Assembly: GCA_964445985.1 (NCBI GenBank)
Contig: CAYUMU010000002.1
Coordinates: 62,001-126,000 of the forward strand
Origin: CAYUMU01 sp964445985
GTDB lineage: Bacteria; Planctomycetota; Planctomycetia; Pirellulales; S012-138
Length of the DNA: 64,000 nucleotides
Reading direction: 5' to 3'
Shown here: piece by piece, positions 16,221 to 26,099 of the stretch
How the letters are laid out: every line of letters starts with the position of its first letter
Numbering within the stretch: position 1 is the stretch's first letter
Made by a program: the position numbers and the translations under genes
Notes under the pieces: model-generated
Told to the model about the DNA's origin: nothing
What the model saw: only the letters and a program-made list of their open reading frames with translations
The model's database searches: none

Positions 16221-19200
16221 ATGGCCCGCCCCATGAAAAAAATTCTCGGCATCATCATAATTGTTTATTTGTCGCAACCCGGCGACGTGCGCTCGGCCGA
16301 CGACGGCGTGCAGTTCTTCGAACAGAAGATCCGGCCCGTGCTGGTCGAACACTGCTACAGCTGCCATTCCGCCGCGGCGCAAACGGCCAAGAAGCTCCAG
16401 GCCGAATTGTTTCTCGACACCGCGGCCGGCGTCGCCGCCGGAGGCGAGACGGGCCCGGTCGTCATCAAGGGAAAATCGGCCGAGAGCTCGTTGCTCAAGG
16501 CCCTCAAATACGATGGTCTGCAGATGCCCCCCAGCGGCAAGTTACCCGACGCCGTCATCGCCGACTTTGCCAGGTGGATCGATCTGGGCGCCCCCGATCC
16601 TCGCGGCGATGCAGCCCCAATCGCCGCCAGGCGTGAGATCAACATCGACGAGGGCAAGCAGTGGTGGGCTTTCCGTCCCCTCGGCGATCCGCGGCAACTC
16701 AAGGCAGAATCCCCCGACCCCGCCCAACCAATCGACGGCTTCATCCGCGCCGCGCAACAAACCCAGGGCCTGAAGCCCAACCATCCGGCCACGAAAGAAA
16801 AGCTGATCCGCCGAGCCTATTTCGACCTGCTTGGCTTGCCGCCCACGCCGGAGCAAATTGCCAAGTTTGTCCACGACGCCTCGCCGCAAGCATTCGAGCG
16901 GGTTGTCGATGAACTGTTGGCGAGCCCGGCCTACGGCGAACGTTGGGCGCGCCACTGGCTCGATACCGCCCGCTTCGCCGAAAGCGGCGGCTACGAGTTC
17001 GACGGTTTTCGGCCCGGCGCCTACCACTATCGCGATTGGGTCATCCGAGCCCTCAACAACGACCTCCCCTACGACGAGTTCGTTCGCATGCAGCTGGCCG
17101 GTGATCTGCTCCACCCCCACGATGTCCAAGCGGCGGCGGCCGCCGGCTTCCTCGTCGCCGGGCCGTACCCCGGCCAGATCACCGCCAAAACCGTCGAGCG
17201 AATCCGCTACGACCAACTCGACGACATGCTGATGACCGTCGGTGGCTCCATGCTCGGCCTGACGCTCGGCTGCGCCCGCTGCCATGACCACAAGTACGAT
17301 CCCATTCCGCAGCACGATTATTACGCCTTGGCGTCCTCGCTGGCAAAAACCGCGCACGGTGCACGGACCATGGACGTGGACCCTGCCGCAACCGAGAAGG
17401 CGCTCGACGATCACCAGCGGGCGCACGCCCTGCTCGTGAAAGCCCTCAACGAGTACGCCGCCGCGGAGTTGCCCCAGCGTTTTACAGCCTGGACCAAAAC
17501 CCAGTTGCCCAAACTGCCCGAGCCAACGCGCTGGCAAATTCTCGAGCCGGTCGCCATGGAGGCAGTCCTCTCCTATCTCAAGGAACTGCCCAACCACACG
17601 ATTGCCATCGACGGTACCAAAGCCCCGACCGCATCGGTGCGACAGCGAGGGCGTGTCCAGACCGGCAACGAAACCATTCAGCTTTCGTTCATGACGAACC
17701 AAAAGAACGTGCAGGCGCTGCGTCTCGATCTGCTAACCGACAAATCGCTGCCGCAACGCGGCCCAGGGCTGAACGGCGATGGCAGCTTCGCGTTGGCCGA
17801 GGTCGTGCTCACCGCCAAACCGATCGACGCCGCGGCCAAAGAGCCGCCCCAAACCGTAACCCTAAAACCCGTGTTCGCCGCCTTTGCCGATCCGAACCAA
17901 GGCCTCAACCTGGCCGTCGATGGCAAGCCCGACACGGTCTGGGGCGTCAAAACCGAAGCCAAGAAGGACAACGGCGCGATCTTTGAATTCGCACAGCCGC
18001 TCGCCGGTTTTGAGGGCGGAACCGAACTCCTGTTGGAACTCAGGTTCCGCAATTTGGGCGTCGGCCGCTTGCGGGTTTCGGTCGCCACCGAACCCAACCC
18101 GGCGACTTGGGCCGGCGACTCCACCCCGCAGCACGCAGCCGAACTCCGCGCCGCCGCGCCTTTGGCCGCCAGGTTGCCGGAATCTCTCCGCCCGGTCGTG
18201 GCGCGCTGGCTCGCGCCGTTCGATGCCGAGGTGGCCAAACAGGTCGCCGTGGTTCGCGATCACGAAGCAAGAACTCCGCGTCCCAAGTTGACCCAGGTCT
18301 ACACCACGATCGCCGGAGGGCAAGACGTCTACTTTCTTCGCCGCGGCGAGGTCGACAACAAGCAGGGCGTGGCCGCGCCTGCCTTCATGCAAGTCCTCTG
18401 GCGAAAGTCAGGCCCGGCGGCGCCCGCGTCAAACCCGCCCCTCGATCCCCGAATTTCTCTCGCCAACTGGATGACCGACGTCGAAGGAGGCGCAGGGCCG
18501 CTCGTCGCGCGGGTCATGGCCAATCGATTGTGGCAACACCATTTCGGCGAAGGGCTCGTCGGCACGCCCAACGATTTCGGCGTGCAAGGCGACCCGCCCA
18601 CGCATCCCGAGTTGCTCGAGTACCTGGCCGCCGAGTTGGTTCGCGGCGGCTGGCGACTGAAGCCGTTGCACAAGCAAGTGATGCTTAGCGACGCCTATCA
18701 ACAATCGCACGAAGTTAATCCGGCGAATCTGCAGCTCGATCCGGCCAACCGCTACCTCTGGCACTATCGCCCCCGCCGGCTGGAGGCCGAAGCAATTCGC
18801 GATCTCTTGTTGGCCGTGGGCGGCACCTTGGATGCCCAGATGTATGGCCCCAGCGTGCTCGATAACACAACCCGCCGCGGCGTTTATTTGCGCGTGAAAC
18901 GCAGTGAATTGCTCCCCAGCATGGCCATGTTCGACGCCCCGGAGCCAACCCAGAGCATCGGCGAGCGGAGCGTCACCACGGTGCCCACCCAGGCGTTGGC
19001 GCTCCTGAACTCGCCGTTCGTCCGCGGACAGGCCGAAAAGCTGGCCGGGCGGATTCATCCCCAAAGCGATGAGCCTCTCGAAGCGGCCATCGACCGAGGT
19101 TACAAGATCGCCCTGGGCCGTTTGCCGACCGCCGCGGAGCGAGGTCGGATGAAGTCGTTCGTCGAATCGCAAACCGCGTTGTTTCAAGGCAACACCCAAC

Positions 19201-19262
19201 TGGCCCTCAGTGAGTTCTGCCACGTGCTGCTGTGTTTGAACGAGTTCGTGTACGTCGATTGA
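16221..19262 (+). CDS. Exported PSCyt1-DUF1549-DUF1553 (PSD1) protein
   Basis: The protein has about 1013 residues (ATG at 16221 or 16233; both give a signal peptide containing KKILGIIIIVYLS). It has a planctomycete cytochrome C domain (PSCyt1) with a haem-type CYSCH motif near residue 45 and the LQMPPSGKLPD loop. The DUF1549 domain contains RRAYFDLLGLPPTPEQIAKF and ARHWLDTARFAESGGY; CARCHDHKYDP provides a second CxxCH. A middle jelly-roll-like region follows, then DUF1553 (ISLANWMTDVEG ... MANRLWQHHFGEGLVGTPND; YRPRRLEAEAIRDLLL). These proteins are paired with DUF1501 proteins and often lie near sulfatases or polysaccharide genes; the enzymatic role is not established. The DUF1501 partner follows at 19,322. 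Confidence 0.92.
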   Translation: MARPMKKILGIIIIVYLSQPGDVRSADDGVQFFEQKIRPVLVEHCYSCHSAAAQTAKKLQAELFLDTAAGVAAGGETGPVVIKGKSAESSLLKALKYDGLQMPPSGKLPDAVIADFARWIDLGAPDPRGDAAPIAARREINIDEGKQWWAFRPLGDPRQLKAESPDPAQPIDGFIRAAQQTQGLKPNHPATKEKLIRRAYFDLLGLPPTPEQIAKFVHDASPQAFERVVDELLASPAYGERWARHWLDTARFAESGGYEFDGFRPGAYHYRDWVIRALNNDLPYDEFVRMQLAGDLLHPHDVQAAAAAGFLVAGPYPGQITAKTVERIRYDQLDDMLMTVGGSMLGLTLGCARCHDHKYDPIPQHDYYALASSLAKTAHGARTMDVDPAATEKALDDHQRAHALLVKALNEYAAAELPQRFTAWTKTQLPKLPEPTRWQILEPVAMEAVLSYLKELPNHTIAIDGTKAPTASVRQRGRVQTGNETIQLSFMTNQKNVQALRLDLLTDKSLPQRGPGLNGDGSFALAEVVLTAKPIDAAAKEPPQTVTLKPVFAAFADPNQGLNLAVDGKPDTVWGVKTEAKKDNGAIFEFAQPLAGFEGGTELLLELRFRNLGVGRLRVSVATEPNPATWAGDSTPQHAAELRAAAPLAARLPESLRPVVARWLAPFDAEVAKQVAVVRDHEARTPRPKLTQVYTTIAGGQDVYFLRRGEVDNKQGVAAPAFMQVLWRKSGPAAPASNPPLDPRISLANWMTDVEGGAGPLVARVMANRLWQHHFGEGLVGTPNDFGVQGDPPTHPELLEYLAAELVRGGWRLKPLHKQVMLSDAYQQSHEVNPANLQLDPANRYLWHYRPRRLEAEAIRDLLLAVGGTLDAQMYGPSVLDNTTRRGVYLRVKRSELLPSMAMFDAPEPTQSIGERSVTTVPTQALALLNSPFVRGQAEKLAGRIHPQSDEPLEAAIDRGYKIALGRLPTAAERGRMKSFVESQTALFQGNTQLALSEFCHVLLCLNEFVYVD

Positions 19263-19321
19263 GCCGCGCCCAGCGCCCCTGACATTCCTCCCGCCCCCTA
19301 CGCCGCCTTTGCGGAGTGCCC

Positions 19322-20773
19322 ATGTTCAACTACTACTCGCCCGCCGAACTCGCGTTGCCGTCGCGTCGCCGGTTTTTGCAGCAGGCCGGCCTCGGTTTCG
19401 GCTCGCTGGCCCTGGCCAGCCTGCTCGGCCAGGAAGCGTCGGCAGCGCCCCCGCGGCTCGATCCGCTGGCGCTCAAGCCGCCGCACTTCCCGGCCAAGGT
19501 AAAATCGATCATCTGGCTGTTCATGACCGGCGCGCCGTCGCAGGTCGATACCTGGGACTACAAGCCGGAGTTGCAAAAACGCGATGGCCAGGAACTTGCC
19601 GGCGCCGATCCCAAGACCGGCTTCTTCACCACCAGCGGCAAGTGTCTCGCCTCGCCATTCAAATGGGCCCAGCATGGCGAATCAGGATCGTGGGTCTCCG
19701 ATTTGTTCCCGCGGTTGTCCAAGCACGTCGACAAAATGTGTTTCCTGCACTCCATGTACTTGCGGCAGAACAACCACGCCCCGGCCTCGATCGAGTTGAT
19801 GTGCGGCACCAACCGGCCCGGCTTGCCGGCGCTCGGCGCCTGGATGACGTACGGTCTTGGTTCGCGGAATCAAAACCTGCCATCGTACGTGGTGTTGCAC
19901 GACACCCGCCCCCGCGGCGACGACCAGATCTGGTCGGCCGGTTTCTTGCCGAAAACATTCCAAGCGCTGGCCCTCGATGCCCGGCGCAAAGAAGCCATTG
20001 ACAACCTCGTCCGCGATGCCCGGCATAGCGACGCGCAGCAGCGGTCGCAGCTGGAGTTGATTCACCAATTGAATCAGGAGCACGCCGCCGCGCGCCCCAC
20101 GCAAGCCGATCTGACCGCCCGCATCAACTCCTACGAACTGGCCTACCGCATGCAAATGGCGGCGCCCGAAGCGGTCGATCTGGCCAGCGAAACCGAGGCC
20201 ACCCACCAGTTGTACGGACTCGACCGGCCGGAGTGCGCCACGTTCGCGCGGCAATGCCTGCTGGCGCGGCGCATGGTCGAACGCGGCGTGCGATTCGTCC
20301 AGGTCTTTGCAGGCAAGGGCGTCAGCGGCGACGGCTCGGTCAACGACGTGCCCTGGGACTGCCACACCAACGTCGAAACCAACCACCGCTCGTGCGGCCT
20401 GTACACCGATCAGCCCGCCGCCGCCCTGCTGCAAGATCTTCAAGCCCGCGGCCTGCTGGAATCCACGCTCGTCATCTGGGGTGGAGAGTTCGGCCGCACC
20501 AGCGACTCGCAAGGTTCGAAGGGCCGCGACCACAACCCCAACGGCTTCACCATTTGGATGGCCGGCGCCGGCGTGAAAGGCGGTTTCCATTACGGAGCCA
20601 CCGATCCGTTCGGTTACAAGGCGGTCGAGCAGAAGGTCCATGTGAACGACCTCCACGCCACGCTGCTGCACCTGCTTGGCCTGGAGCACACAAAACTAAC
20701 CTACCGCTTCAACGGCCGCGACTTCCGCCTGACCGACGTGGGCGGCGAAGTCCTGAAAGAAATCTTGACCTAA
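19322..20773 (+). CDS. Tat-exported DUF1501 protein
   Basis: The start is the ATG at 19322, preceded by GGAG; a GTG six bases earlier is in frame. The 483-residue protein has a twin-arginine signal (SRRRFLQQAGLGFGSLALAS). It has the usual DUF1501 blocks in the alkaline-phosphatase/sulfatase-like fold: SIIWLFMTGAPSQVDTWDYK, CGTNRPGLPALGAWMTYGLG, LARRMVERGVRFVQVF, TLVIWGGEFGRTSDSQGSKG, DHNPNGFTIWMAGAGVKGG and HLLGLEHTKLTYRFNGRDFR. It lies 59 bases after the PSD1 gene, as such pairs usually do. Its substrate is unknown. Confidence 0.93.
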   Translation: MFNYYSPAELALPSRRRFLQQAGLGFGSLALASLLGQEASAAPPRLDPLALKPPHFPAKVKSIIWLFMTGAPSQVDTWDYKPELQKRDGQELAGADPKTGFFTTSGKCLASPFKWAQHGESGSWVSDLFPRLSKHVDKMCFLHSMYLRQNNHAPASIELMCGTNRPGLPALGAWMTYGLGSRNQNLPSYVVLHDTRPRGDDQIWSAGFLPKTFQALALDARRKEAIDNLVRDARHSDAQQRSQLELIHQLNQEHAAARPTQADLTARINSYELAYRMQMAAPEAVDLASETEATHQLYGLDRPECATFARQCLLARRMVERGVRFVQVFAGKGVSGDGSVNDVPWDCHTNVETNHRSCGLYTDQPAAALLQDLQARGLLESTLVIWGGEFGRTSDSQGSKGRDHNPNGFTIWMAGAGVKGGFHYGATDPFGYKAVEQKVHVNDLHATLLHLLGLEHTKLTYRFNGRDFRLTDVGGEVLKEILT

Positions 20774-20893
20774 GCGGCCGCCGATCAAGCACCCCCAGCC
20801 AGGCAACGACCCTTAACAGTCACCCCGCCCCCCCAAACAACTAAACAAAGATCCAGTCACTCGGAACTCGGAATTCCGAACTCCGAATTCCCC

Positions 20894-23356
20894 CTACCCT
20901 CCCCACACCACTCGGTGTGGGTTGGCCTCCCGATTGCCGGCTTGGTCGGTCCCTTGCGCCGTTATCACTCCATTCTTGGGAACCGCGATCGTGACCGTCC
21001 AGTCGGCCACGCCCGCGTCTTGCGAGCCAATCTGGGCCAGTTGGCCATTCACCTCCACGGCGTCGACTTCCCGGTTGTCGTGGGTGACGCCGCGGATTTG
21101 CAGTTGGTTTCCTTGCGCCGTCATGCTGGTAATGACCGTCACCGGCGGCAGGTCGTCGGTAGGCGTGAGAAGTTGCGGGAACTCCAGTTGGGAGATTTCG
21201 GTGGCCCGCGATTCGTCGCCCGTCAGGCCCGCCACTTCGCGAAACCGATCCGGCTCGCGCTGGTATTCCTTGCTCCGCGTGCTCACCACCACCGCGTGTT
21301 TGCCGGGTCCAAAGTAATCGTGCAAGTATACCGGCACGTTCTTTTCCGTCTTGGGCTGCCGCCGCGTTCCGCCTCCCAGGTTCACCAGCGGAGCCCGGCT
21401 GCGGCTCCCCACCTCGGTAGATACGTTGCGGAAATGGCTCTCCGCCCCGCCCGAAAGGTTGTTGTCGCTGATTTGGATCAGCGGCATGCTGCTGCCGTAA
21501 GGTCCGCCCTCGAACTTCAAACCGTCCACGGTGATCCGGCCGTGCTGTTCGCTATCGTCGTCTTGGCCCCGATTGAACGGTTCCGCCCCGGCCTGGCAAA
21601 TTCGCAGGTTGCGGTAAACGTGGTTCTCGAACCAGGGCCGGTAAACGCCGTATGCCACGCGTTCAATGTTCACGTTTTCCACCCACATGGTCGGCAACTG
21701 CGCCCGCAGCGCGTAATGCACTTCCCAAATCTTCAGGTCGCGCAGGTAGTGGGGGTGCCGCGTGTCAGGGCCAGCGCCGTCCGTCCCCGCCAGGGCGACT
21801 CCATACAGCCCTTCCGAGTGCGTCTCGTTCTGGCGGAACGAATAGATCGGCAGCGTGCGAATATCGACCACTTCTTTCTGGCCGGCTGGCGTGCGAACGT
21901 TCAGGTCGCTGTCGAAGTTGCTTCGTTTCTGGCTGTCGTATCGGAAGCCGTACTCGTCGTTCTCGCAGGCCACGTTGCGGGTGAACGCGTTATGCCCGTT
22001 GGACCACCAGAACGCTCCGCCATCGTTAGGATCGAACGGCAGCACCTGCTCCGGCAGCCGTTTGCCGCGGTAAGCCTGCACCCCCAAATTGCGGTCGATC
22101 AGGTTGAAAGCCTCGGTGCCGTCTTCCAGAAAATACCCGTGCCCCACGCTCTTGTAGCCCACGCAGTCGCGGACGATGAGAAACTCGGTGCCATGCACGG
22201 TGACCCAGCGGTTGTGCGAATCGACAACGCTCGCCCCCAGCACCTGCGATCCGCGCATCGTATCGCCGACCAGGTGAAAATGGATCGCGTACTTGCCGAG
22301 GAGGCCTTCCTTCCCCAGGTGAGCGAACCGCGCGTAGCTGATGCCTCCCTGGCTGTGGCGATGATACATGGTGTGGCCGCGCACGCCGTCCGGGTCGGCG
22401 CTTTCGATCACCACGTTCCGCGACAGGTTCGCCACTTCGCTGCGAAACTCGCCCGAACCGGGGTGGGCGTGCGTCAGCGGTTCGTTCAATGTCAACTGCT
22501 CGCCCTCAATGGCCGCAATGGTGCGGACCTCGCTCCCCGTTTCGCGGCCGCGGAACGTGCCCCGCCGCGTGGGATGCTTGCCGGCGGTAAACAGCACCTC
22601 GTCGCCGACTCTCCAGCCGCTGACCGCTTCCGCCAACCGAATGTTACGCTCGCCCACCGCGGCGTCGGCCCCCAGCTTCACCCAGGTGCGGCTCAGCGGC
22701 GCCCCGTGCAAATCCATTCGCGCCGCGCAGCACACCAACGCCGGAGCGTCCTCCTTGTTCATCCCTTCCAGGTAGTGCAGCCGAATGCGGGCTGTAAACT
22801 GCGCTGGGATCGGCTCCGCCAGCGTGCCCACTTCCAGCGTGGGCGTGGTGCCCGCGGCCGCCTGCAGCGGTTCGCCGGCCCGATTCACGTGCACCAGGTC
22901 GCAGGCAAAACCGCTCTCCGAACAAGCATTGCTGTTTTGCACCTTGAGCACCGCCACGTTCAGCAGCGTATCGCGGTCGCGGGCAAAACGCAGCGTCCCC
23001 ACCACCTGCACCAACCGAATCACGTCGTCGCTGGCCGCGTCGTATAGCACGGTTGTGCCGGCCGATACCAGGATGCGATCGCCCGCCTTGGGAGCGCGCT
23101 GCGGCTCCCAGGTCGCCGGCTCCGACCAGCCCCCGTTCCGCGCCGAGCGAAGCGTGAACTCGATCTCCGGCGCGTGCGCATGCCCGTGCGCGTGCGTAGC
23201 CGCGGCAGTTGAACCTTTCGCCGGCGGGTCGGCAGCGCAGGCATCCAGAGCCCCACCCCCAGCGGCCACGGCCAGGCCAGCCAACGCCAACAAAAACCTG
23301 ACGTTCGCCAGCATGGCCGTTCGCCGACTGCATCCTGCGAATAGCGTGGGTATCAT
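20894..23356 (-). CDS. Exported G8-domain, beta-helix protein
   Basis: The start at 23356 is backed by GGAGGGA nine bases upstream; an in-frame ATG at 23314 is an alternative. The 820-residue product has a signal peptide (ANVRFLLALAGLAVAAGGG) and a short His-rich linker (ATHAHGHAHAPEIE). A G8 domain follows (WSEPATWEPQRAPKAGDRIL; VVGTLRFARDRDTLLNV), then a long right-handed beta-helix-like region (IVRDCVGYKSVGHGYFLEDG; KYAIHFHLVGD), and finally an Ig-like C-terminal module (VDAVEVNGQLAQIGS). G8 plus beta-helix is the architecture of CEMIP/TMEM2-type proteins that act on or bind polysaccharides such as hyaluronan. A cell-surface glycan role is likely but unproven. It converges on the DUF1501 gene. 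Confidence 0.85.
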   Translation of the reverse strand: MIPTLFAGCSRRTAMLANVRFLLALAGLAVAAGGGALDACAADPPAKGSTAAATHAHGHAHAPEIEFTLRSARNGGWSEPATWEPQRAPKAGDRILVSAGTTVLYDAASDDVIRLVQVVGTLRFARDRDTLLNVAVLKVQNSNACSESGFACDLVHVNRAGEPLQAAAGTTPTLEVGTLAEPIPAQFTARIRLHYLEGMNKEDAPALVCCAARMDLHGAPLSRTWVKLGADAAVGERNIRLAEAVSGWRVGDEVLFTAGKHPTRRGTFRGRETGSEVRTIAAIEGEQLTLNEPLTHAHPGSGEFRSEVANLSRNVVIESADPDGVRGHTMYHRHSQGGISYARFAHLGKEGLLGKYAIHFHLVGDTMRGSQVLGASVVDSHNRWVTVHGTEFLIVRDCVGYKSVGHGYFLEDGTEAFNLIDRNLGVQAYRGKRLPEQVLPFDPNDGGAFWWSNGHNAFTRNVACENDEYGFRYDSQKRSNFDSDLNVRTPAGQKEVVDIRTLPIYSFRQNETHSEGLYGVALAGTDGAGPDTRHPHYLRDLKIWEVHYALRAQLPTMWVENVNIERVAYGVYRPWFENHVYRNLRICQAGAEPFNRGQDDDSEQHGRITVDGLKFEGGPYGSSMPLIQISDNNLSGGAESHFRNVSTEVGSRSRAPLVNLGGGTRRQPKTEKNVPVYLHDYFGPGKHAVVVSTRSKEYQREPDRFREVAGLTGDESRATEISQLEFPQLLTPTDDLPPVTVITSMTAQGNQLQIRGVTHDNREVDAVEVNGQLAQIGSQDAGVADWTVTIAVPKNGVITAQGTDQAGNREANPHRVVWGG

Positions 23357-23567
23357 CTCTGCACTCCCTCCAACATGAGACATTTCCGGGCAAGGAACGC
23401 TCCCTCAACTCCCCGCGATCTTCTCCGCTAGCCGCTGCACAAGCAAGCGAATCCGCCAGAAGCGGCACGGAACCAACGGGCAGCCCCCAAAATTAAAGGG
23501 GAAGGAACGTAGCCATAAAGGCCAGAATTGGGACTGGTACGGCCCCAGCTACGAATGCCCTTTCGAA

Positions 23568-23774
23568 GTGATCAGCCAACACTTCACGCGATCGTTCCTG
23601 GGCAGACTGCAAAACATCCTCTCCGGCGAACTTCAAGACTGGGCGATCGTGGCGAAGCTTACGCGAGACTTCTACGATGCCGCTGCCGACCAGGGCGAGG
23701 TTGTAATCTTCTCAGACAACGTCATTTTGCTTCGCAAAACGTACGACGGTTCTGGACTTAGTGCCAACGATTGA
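23568..23774 (+). CDS. Small hypothetical protein, start uncertain
   Basis: From a GTG at 23568 the frame gives 68 residues (ISQHFTRSFLGRLQNILSGE ... LTRDFYDAAADQGEVVIFSD). The coding-like pattern continues upstream without a stop to about 23460 (KGQNWDWYGPSYECPFEV), so the true N-terminus may lie upstream of the GTG or have been lost. The amino-acid pattern (alternating hydrophobics, conserved-looking W, Y, C) looks like a real soluble domain; the family is not recognised. It is probably a small orphan gene or a 5'-truncated remnant. Confidence 0.4.
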   Translation: MISQHFTRSFLGRLQNILSGELQDWAIVAKLTRDFYDAAADQGEVVIFSDNVILLRKTYDGSGLSAND

Positions 23775-23798
23775 ATACCCCCTTCCATATCCGACACA

Positions 23799-23858
23799 AA
23801 ACCCTCGCCGCATAAACCCTCGCCGCATGAGCCATGGCCACATGAGCCATGGCCGCCA
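23799..23858. repeat. Two doublets of 15-bp tandem repeats
   Basis: AAACCCTCGCCGCAT occurs twice in tandem (23799-23828). It is followed at once by GAGCCATGGCCACAT and a near copy (23829-23858). The 15-base period is the same as in the coding repeats at 29.7 and 34.2 kb. It lies upstream of the hydrolase start at 23,974. Confidence 0.8.
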
Positions 23859-23973
23859 CGTGGGTCGTCGCCGGCCGGAAGGTTTCTGCCGCAATAGTGA
23901 CTCGCCACCGCCGGCATCGCATAATGCCAGGCAGTGCGTCGGGGAACAAACGGCAAATACAGAGTTTACTGTC

Positions 23974-25911
23974 ATGAATTCACTATCGCGGCGAGATTTT
24001 GTGCGGCTCGGAATCGGCGGCGCCGCGATGTTGTCGCTGCCCCAACGGGGAACGTGTGGAGAGCCCCCCGCGGTTGATCTCCACCAGCAAATCCTCAAAC
24101 TTGCCGCGAGTCAGGAAGCCAACCGCCGCGCGGAGTTTGCCGCGGTCAAAACGCCCGCCGAACTGGTATCGCTGCGGAACTCGCTCCGCGAAAAGTTTCT
24201 GCGTCTCATTGGCGGCCTGCCCACCAGCGAGGATCCCCCCAAGAGTCGTCAAACAGGCATCATCGACGCAGGCGACTACACCATTGAGAAGCTCGTTTAC
24301 GAAAGCTTTCCCGGCTACTTCGTCTCGGCGATTCTCTACAAGCCCAAGCATGTCGCAGGCCGCTGCCCGGCAGTCCTCAGCCCTTGCGGTCACTCGCCCG
24401 AAGGCAAGGCCGCCAAGACCTATCAAATTTGTCACGTCAACCTGGTCCGCCGCGGCTACATCGTTCTGTCGTACGATCCCGTAGGCCAAGGCGAGCGCAG
24501 TCAGTGTTGGGATGCCGAAAATCATAAGTCGCGCTATAACCTGACCTGCGGCGAGCATGCCGTGCTGGGCAACCCACTCTACTTGCTGGGAACGAGCCTG
24601 GCCCGCTATCGCATTTGGGATGGCATCCGCGGCATCGATTACCTGACCTCGCGCGACGATGTCGACGCCGCCCGGCTCGGCTGCGTCGGCAATTCCGGCG
24701 GCGGCACGCTCACGGCATATATTTCCGCCCTCGATCCGCGCGTGAAAGCCGCCGCCATGGGCTGCTACATCACCACCTTGCCCCGCCGCATGGGCAATCG
24801 AATCGAGGCCGATCCCGATGCCGATCCCGAACAAGACATCGCCGATTTTGTCAGCGAGGGCATCGACCACGCCGGCCTCATCGCCCTCCGAGCGCCCCAG
24901 CCCACGCTGCTCGCCTCCGCTCAATTCGACTTCTTCCCGATCGAAGGCGCTCGCGAATCGTACCACGAGGCAAAGCACCTTTATGAAGTAGCCGGAGCGG
25001 GCGAGAAACTGGCGATGGTGGAAGCCGCGGAGCGGCATGGGCTGTCGCTGCCCTTGCGCCTGGGGGTTTACGAGTTCTTTGACCGCTGGCTCGCCGAGCG
25101 CGAGACCCCTGGCCCGGTCGAAGAACTCCCCGTCACGCCGCGTTCGGCCAGTGAACTGCTGGCCTGCCCCGACGGCCAGGTGAGCACGTCATTCCACTCC
25201 CAGCCGCTCTTGCCGTTGGCTTGGGAGCAATTTCAGCAAGCGCCCCAGGCCGAGCGAAAGCCGCTCCAACAGCTATTGCGGCTCGACAAATCCCCAGCGG
25301 CCCCTCAACGCATTAATATTTCCACCGCCGGCAAAACGGCCGACACGGTGCTGCTGTTCGTCAGCGGCAATGAGTCGTCGGACTGGCGTGAAGAGTCAGA
25401 AACGCTCAAGACGCTGGCCGCGCCGAATCGGTCGGTCGCAATTGTGGAGCCTCGCGGCGTCGGCTCGCAGCGGCCCCCGCACCAAATCAAAGGGCACGAT
25501 TACGCCGACCCGCTCGTCGGAGTGGAAGAAAACATCGCCTACAACGCGTTCCTCTCTGGCCAGTCGCTGCTCGGCATCCGCGTCGCGGACGTGCTGGCCG
25601 CGGTTCAGCAGCAGCATCAAATCCATCGGCCGCGCCAACTCGTTCTTGTCGGCCGCCGCGATGCGGCCCTCGTGGTGGCCTTGGCCGCCGCCGTGGAGCG
25701 GCGCATCACGCACGTTGCCATCGAGGCGTTACTGCCGAGCTTCCAGAAACTCTTCAACGCCCATCCCGCGCCGATCAATGCCGCCAGCATCTTGCCGAAT
25801 CTGCTGCTGCACTTTGGCGATATCCCCGACATCCTGGCCGCAATCAAGCCCCGGCCCGTTCTCACCCTGCGCGATCACGACCTCGAGTCCCTCAACCGTT
25901 GGCTCAAGTAA
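23974..25911 (+). CDS. Tat-exported acetylxylan-esterase-like alpha/beta hydrolase
   Basis: The ATG at 23974 directly precedes a twin-arginine signal (SLSRRDFVRLGIGGAAMLSL); a longer upstream frame runs through tandem repeats and is rejected. The 645-residue protein has an alpha/beta-hydrolase core: oxyanion region VLSPCGHSP, GYIVLSYDPVGQGERSQ, and a nucleophile elbow GNSGGG with S241. A likely acid/His pair lies in FDFFPIEGARESYHEA and AAERHGLSL. A second, smaller hydrolase-like half follows (VLLFVSGNESSDWREESETL; LVLVGRRDAALVVALAAAVE), as in the AXE1-type esterases common in planctomycetes. It probably deacetylates polysaccharide or cleaves other esters outside the cytoplasm. Confidence 0.85.
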   Translation: MNSLSRRDFVRLGIGGAAMLSLPQRGTCGEPPAVDLHQQILKLAASQEANRRAEFAAVKTPAELVSLRNSLREKFLRLIGGLPTSEDPPKSRQTGIIDAGDYTIEKLVYESFPGYFVSAILYKPKHVAGRCPAVLSPCGHSPEGKAAKTYQICHVNLVRRGYIVLSYDPVGQGERSQCWDAENHKSRYNLTCGEHAVLGNPLYLLGTSLARYRIWDGIRGIDYLTSRDDVDAARLGCVGNSGGGTLTAYISALDPRVKAAAMGCYITTLPRRMGNRIEADPDADPEQDIADFVSEGIDHAGLIALRAPQPTLLASAQFDFFPIEGARESYHEAKHLYEVAGAGEKLAMVEAAERHGLSLPLRLGVYEFFDRWLAERETPGPVEELPVTPRSASELLACPDGQVSTSFHSQPLLPLAWEQFQQAPQAERKPLQQLLRLDKSPAAPQRINISTAGKTADTVLLFVSGNESSDWREESETLKTLAAPNRSVAIVEPRGVGSQRPPHQIKGHDYADPLVGVEENIAYNAFLSGQSLLGIRVADVLAAVQQQHQIHRPRQLVLVGRRDAALVVALAAAVERRITHVAIEALLPSFQKLFNAHPAPINAASILPNLLLHFGDIPDILAAIKPRPVLTLRDHDLESLNRWLK

Positions 25912-26099
25912 CAAATTGCCTCTGGGATTTGCCCGCTTCGCCGGCCGCGGGTAGCTGCCCAGCCTCATTCACGGAACGTGAGGGAAGCTAAAGGCGGCCC
26001 GCGAAAATTGCTGGCATCAAAATCTGTGCATGTACCTTTTTCCCCGATACACTAATAACTTAAGTCGTCCCAGCCGTTGCTTTCCCCGGAAGCCCGCCG

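Noticed and set aside
16542..17702. 386-residue minus-strand frame inside the PSD1 gene
   Set aside because: It is a shadow frame, typical of high-G+C genes read in the opposite direction.
20850..20893. Repeated GGAATTC/CCGAATTC words between convergent genes
   Set aside because: Short imperfect palindromes without a T-run; too weak to call a terminator or a mobile element.
20915..23047. 710-residue open frame on the plus strand opposite the G8 gene
   Set aside because: It is an antisense shadow: composition is rich in R, H, V and Q with no motif, while the minus strand has a clear signal peptide and G8 domain.
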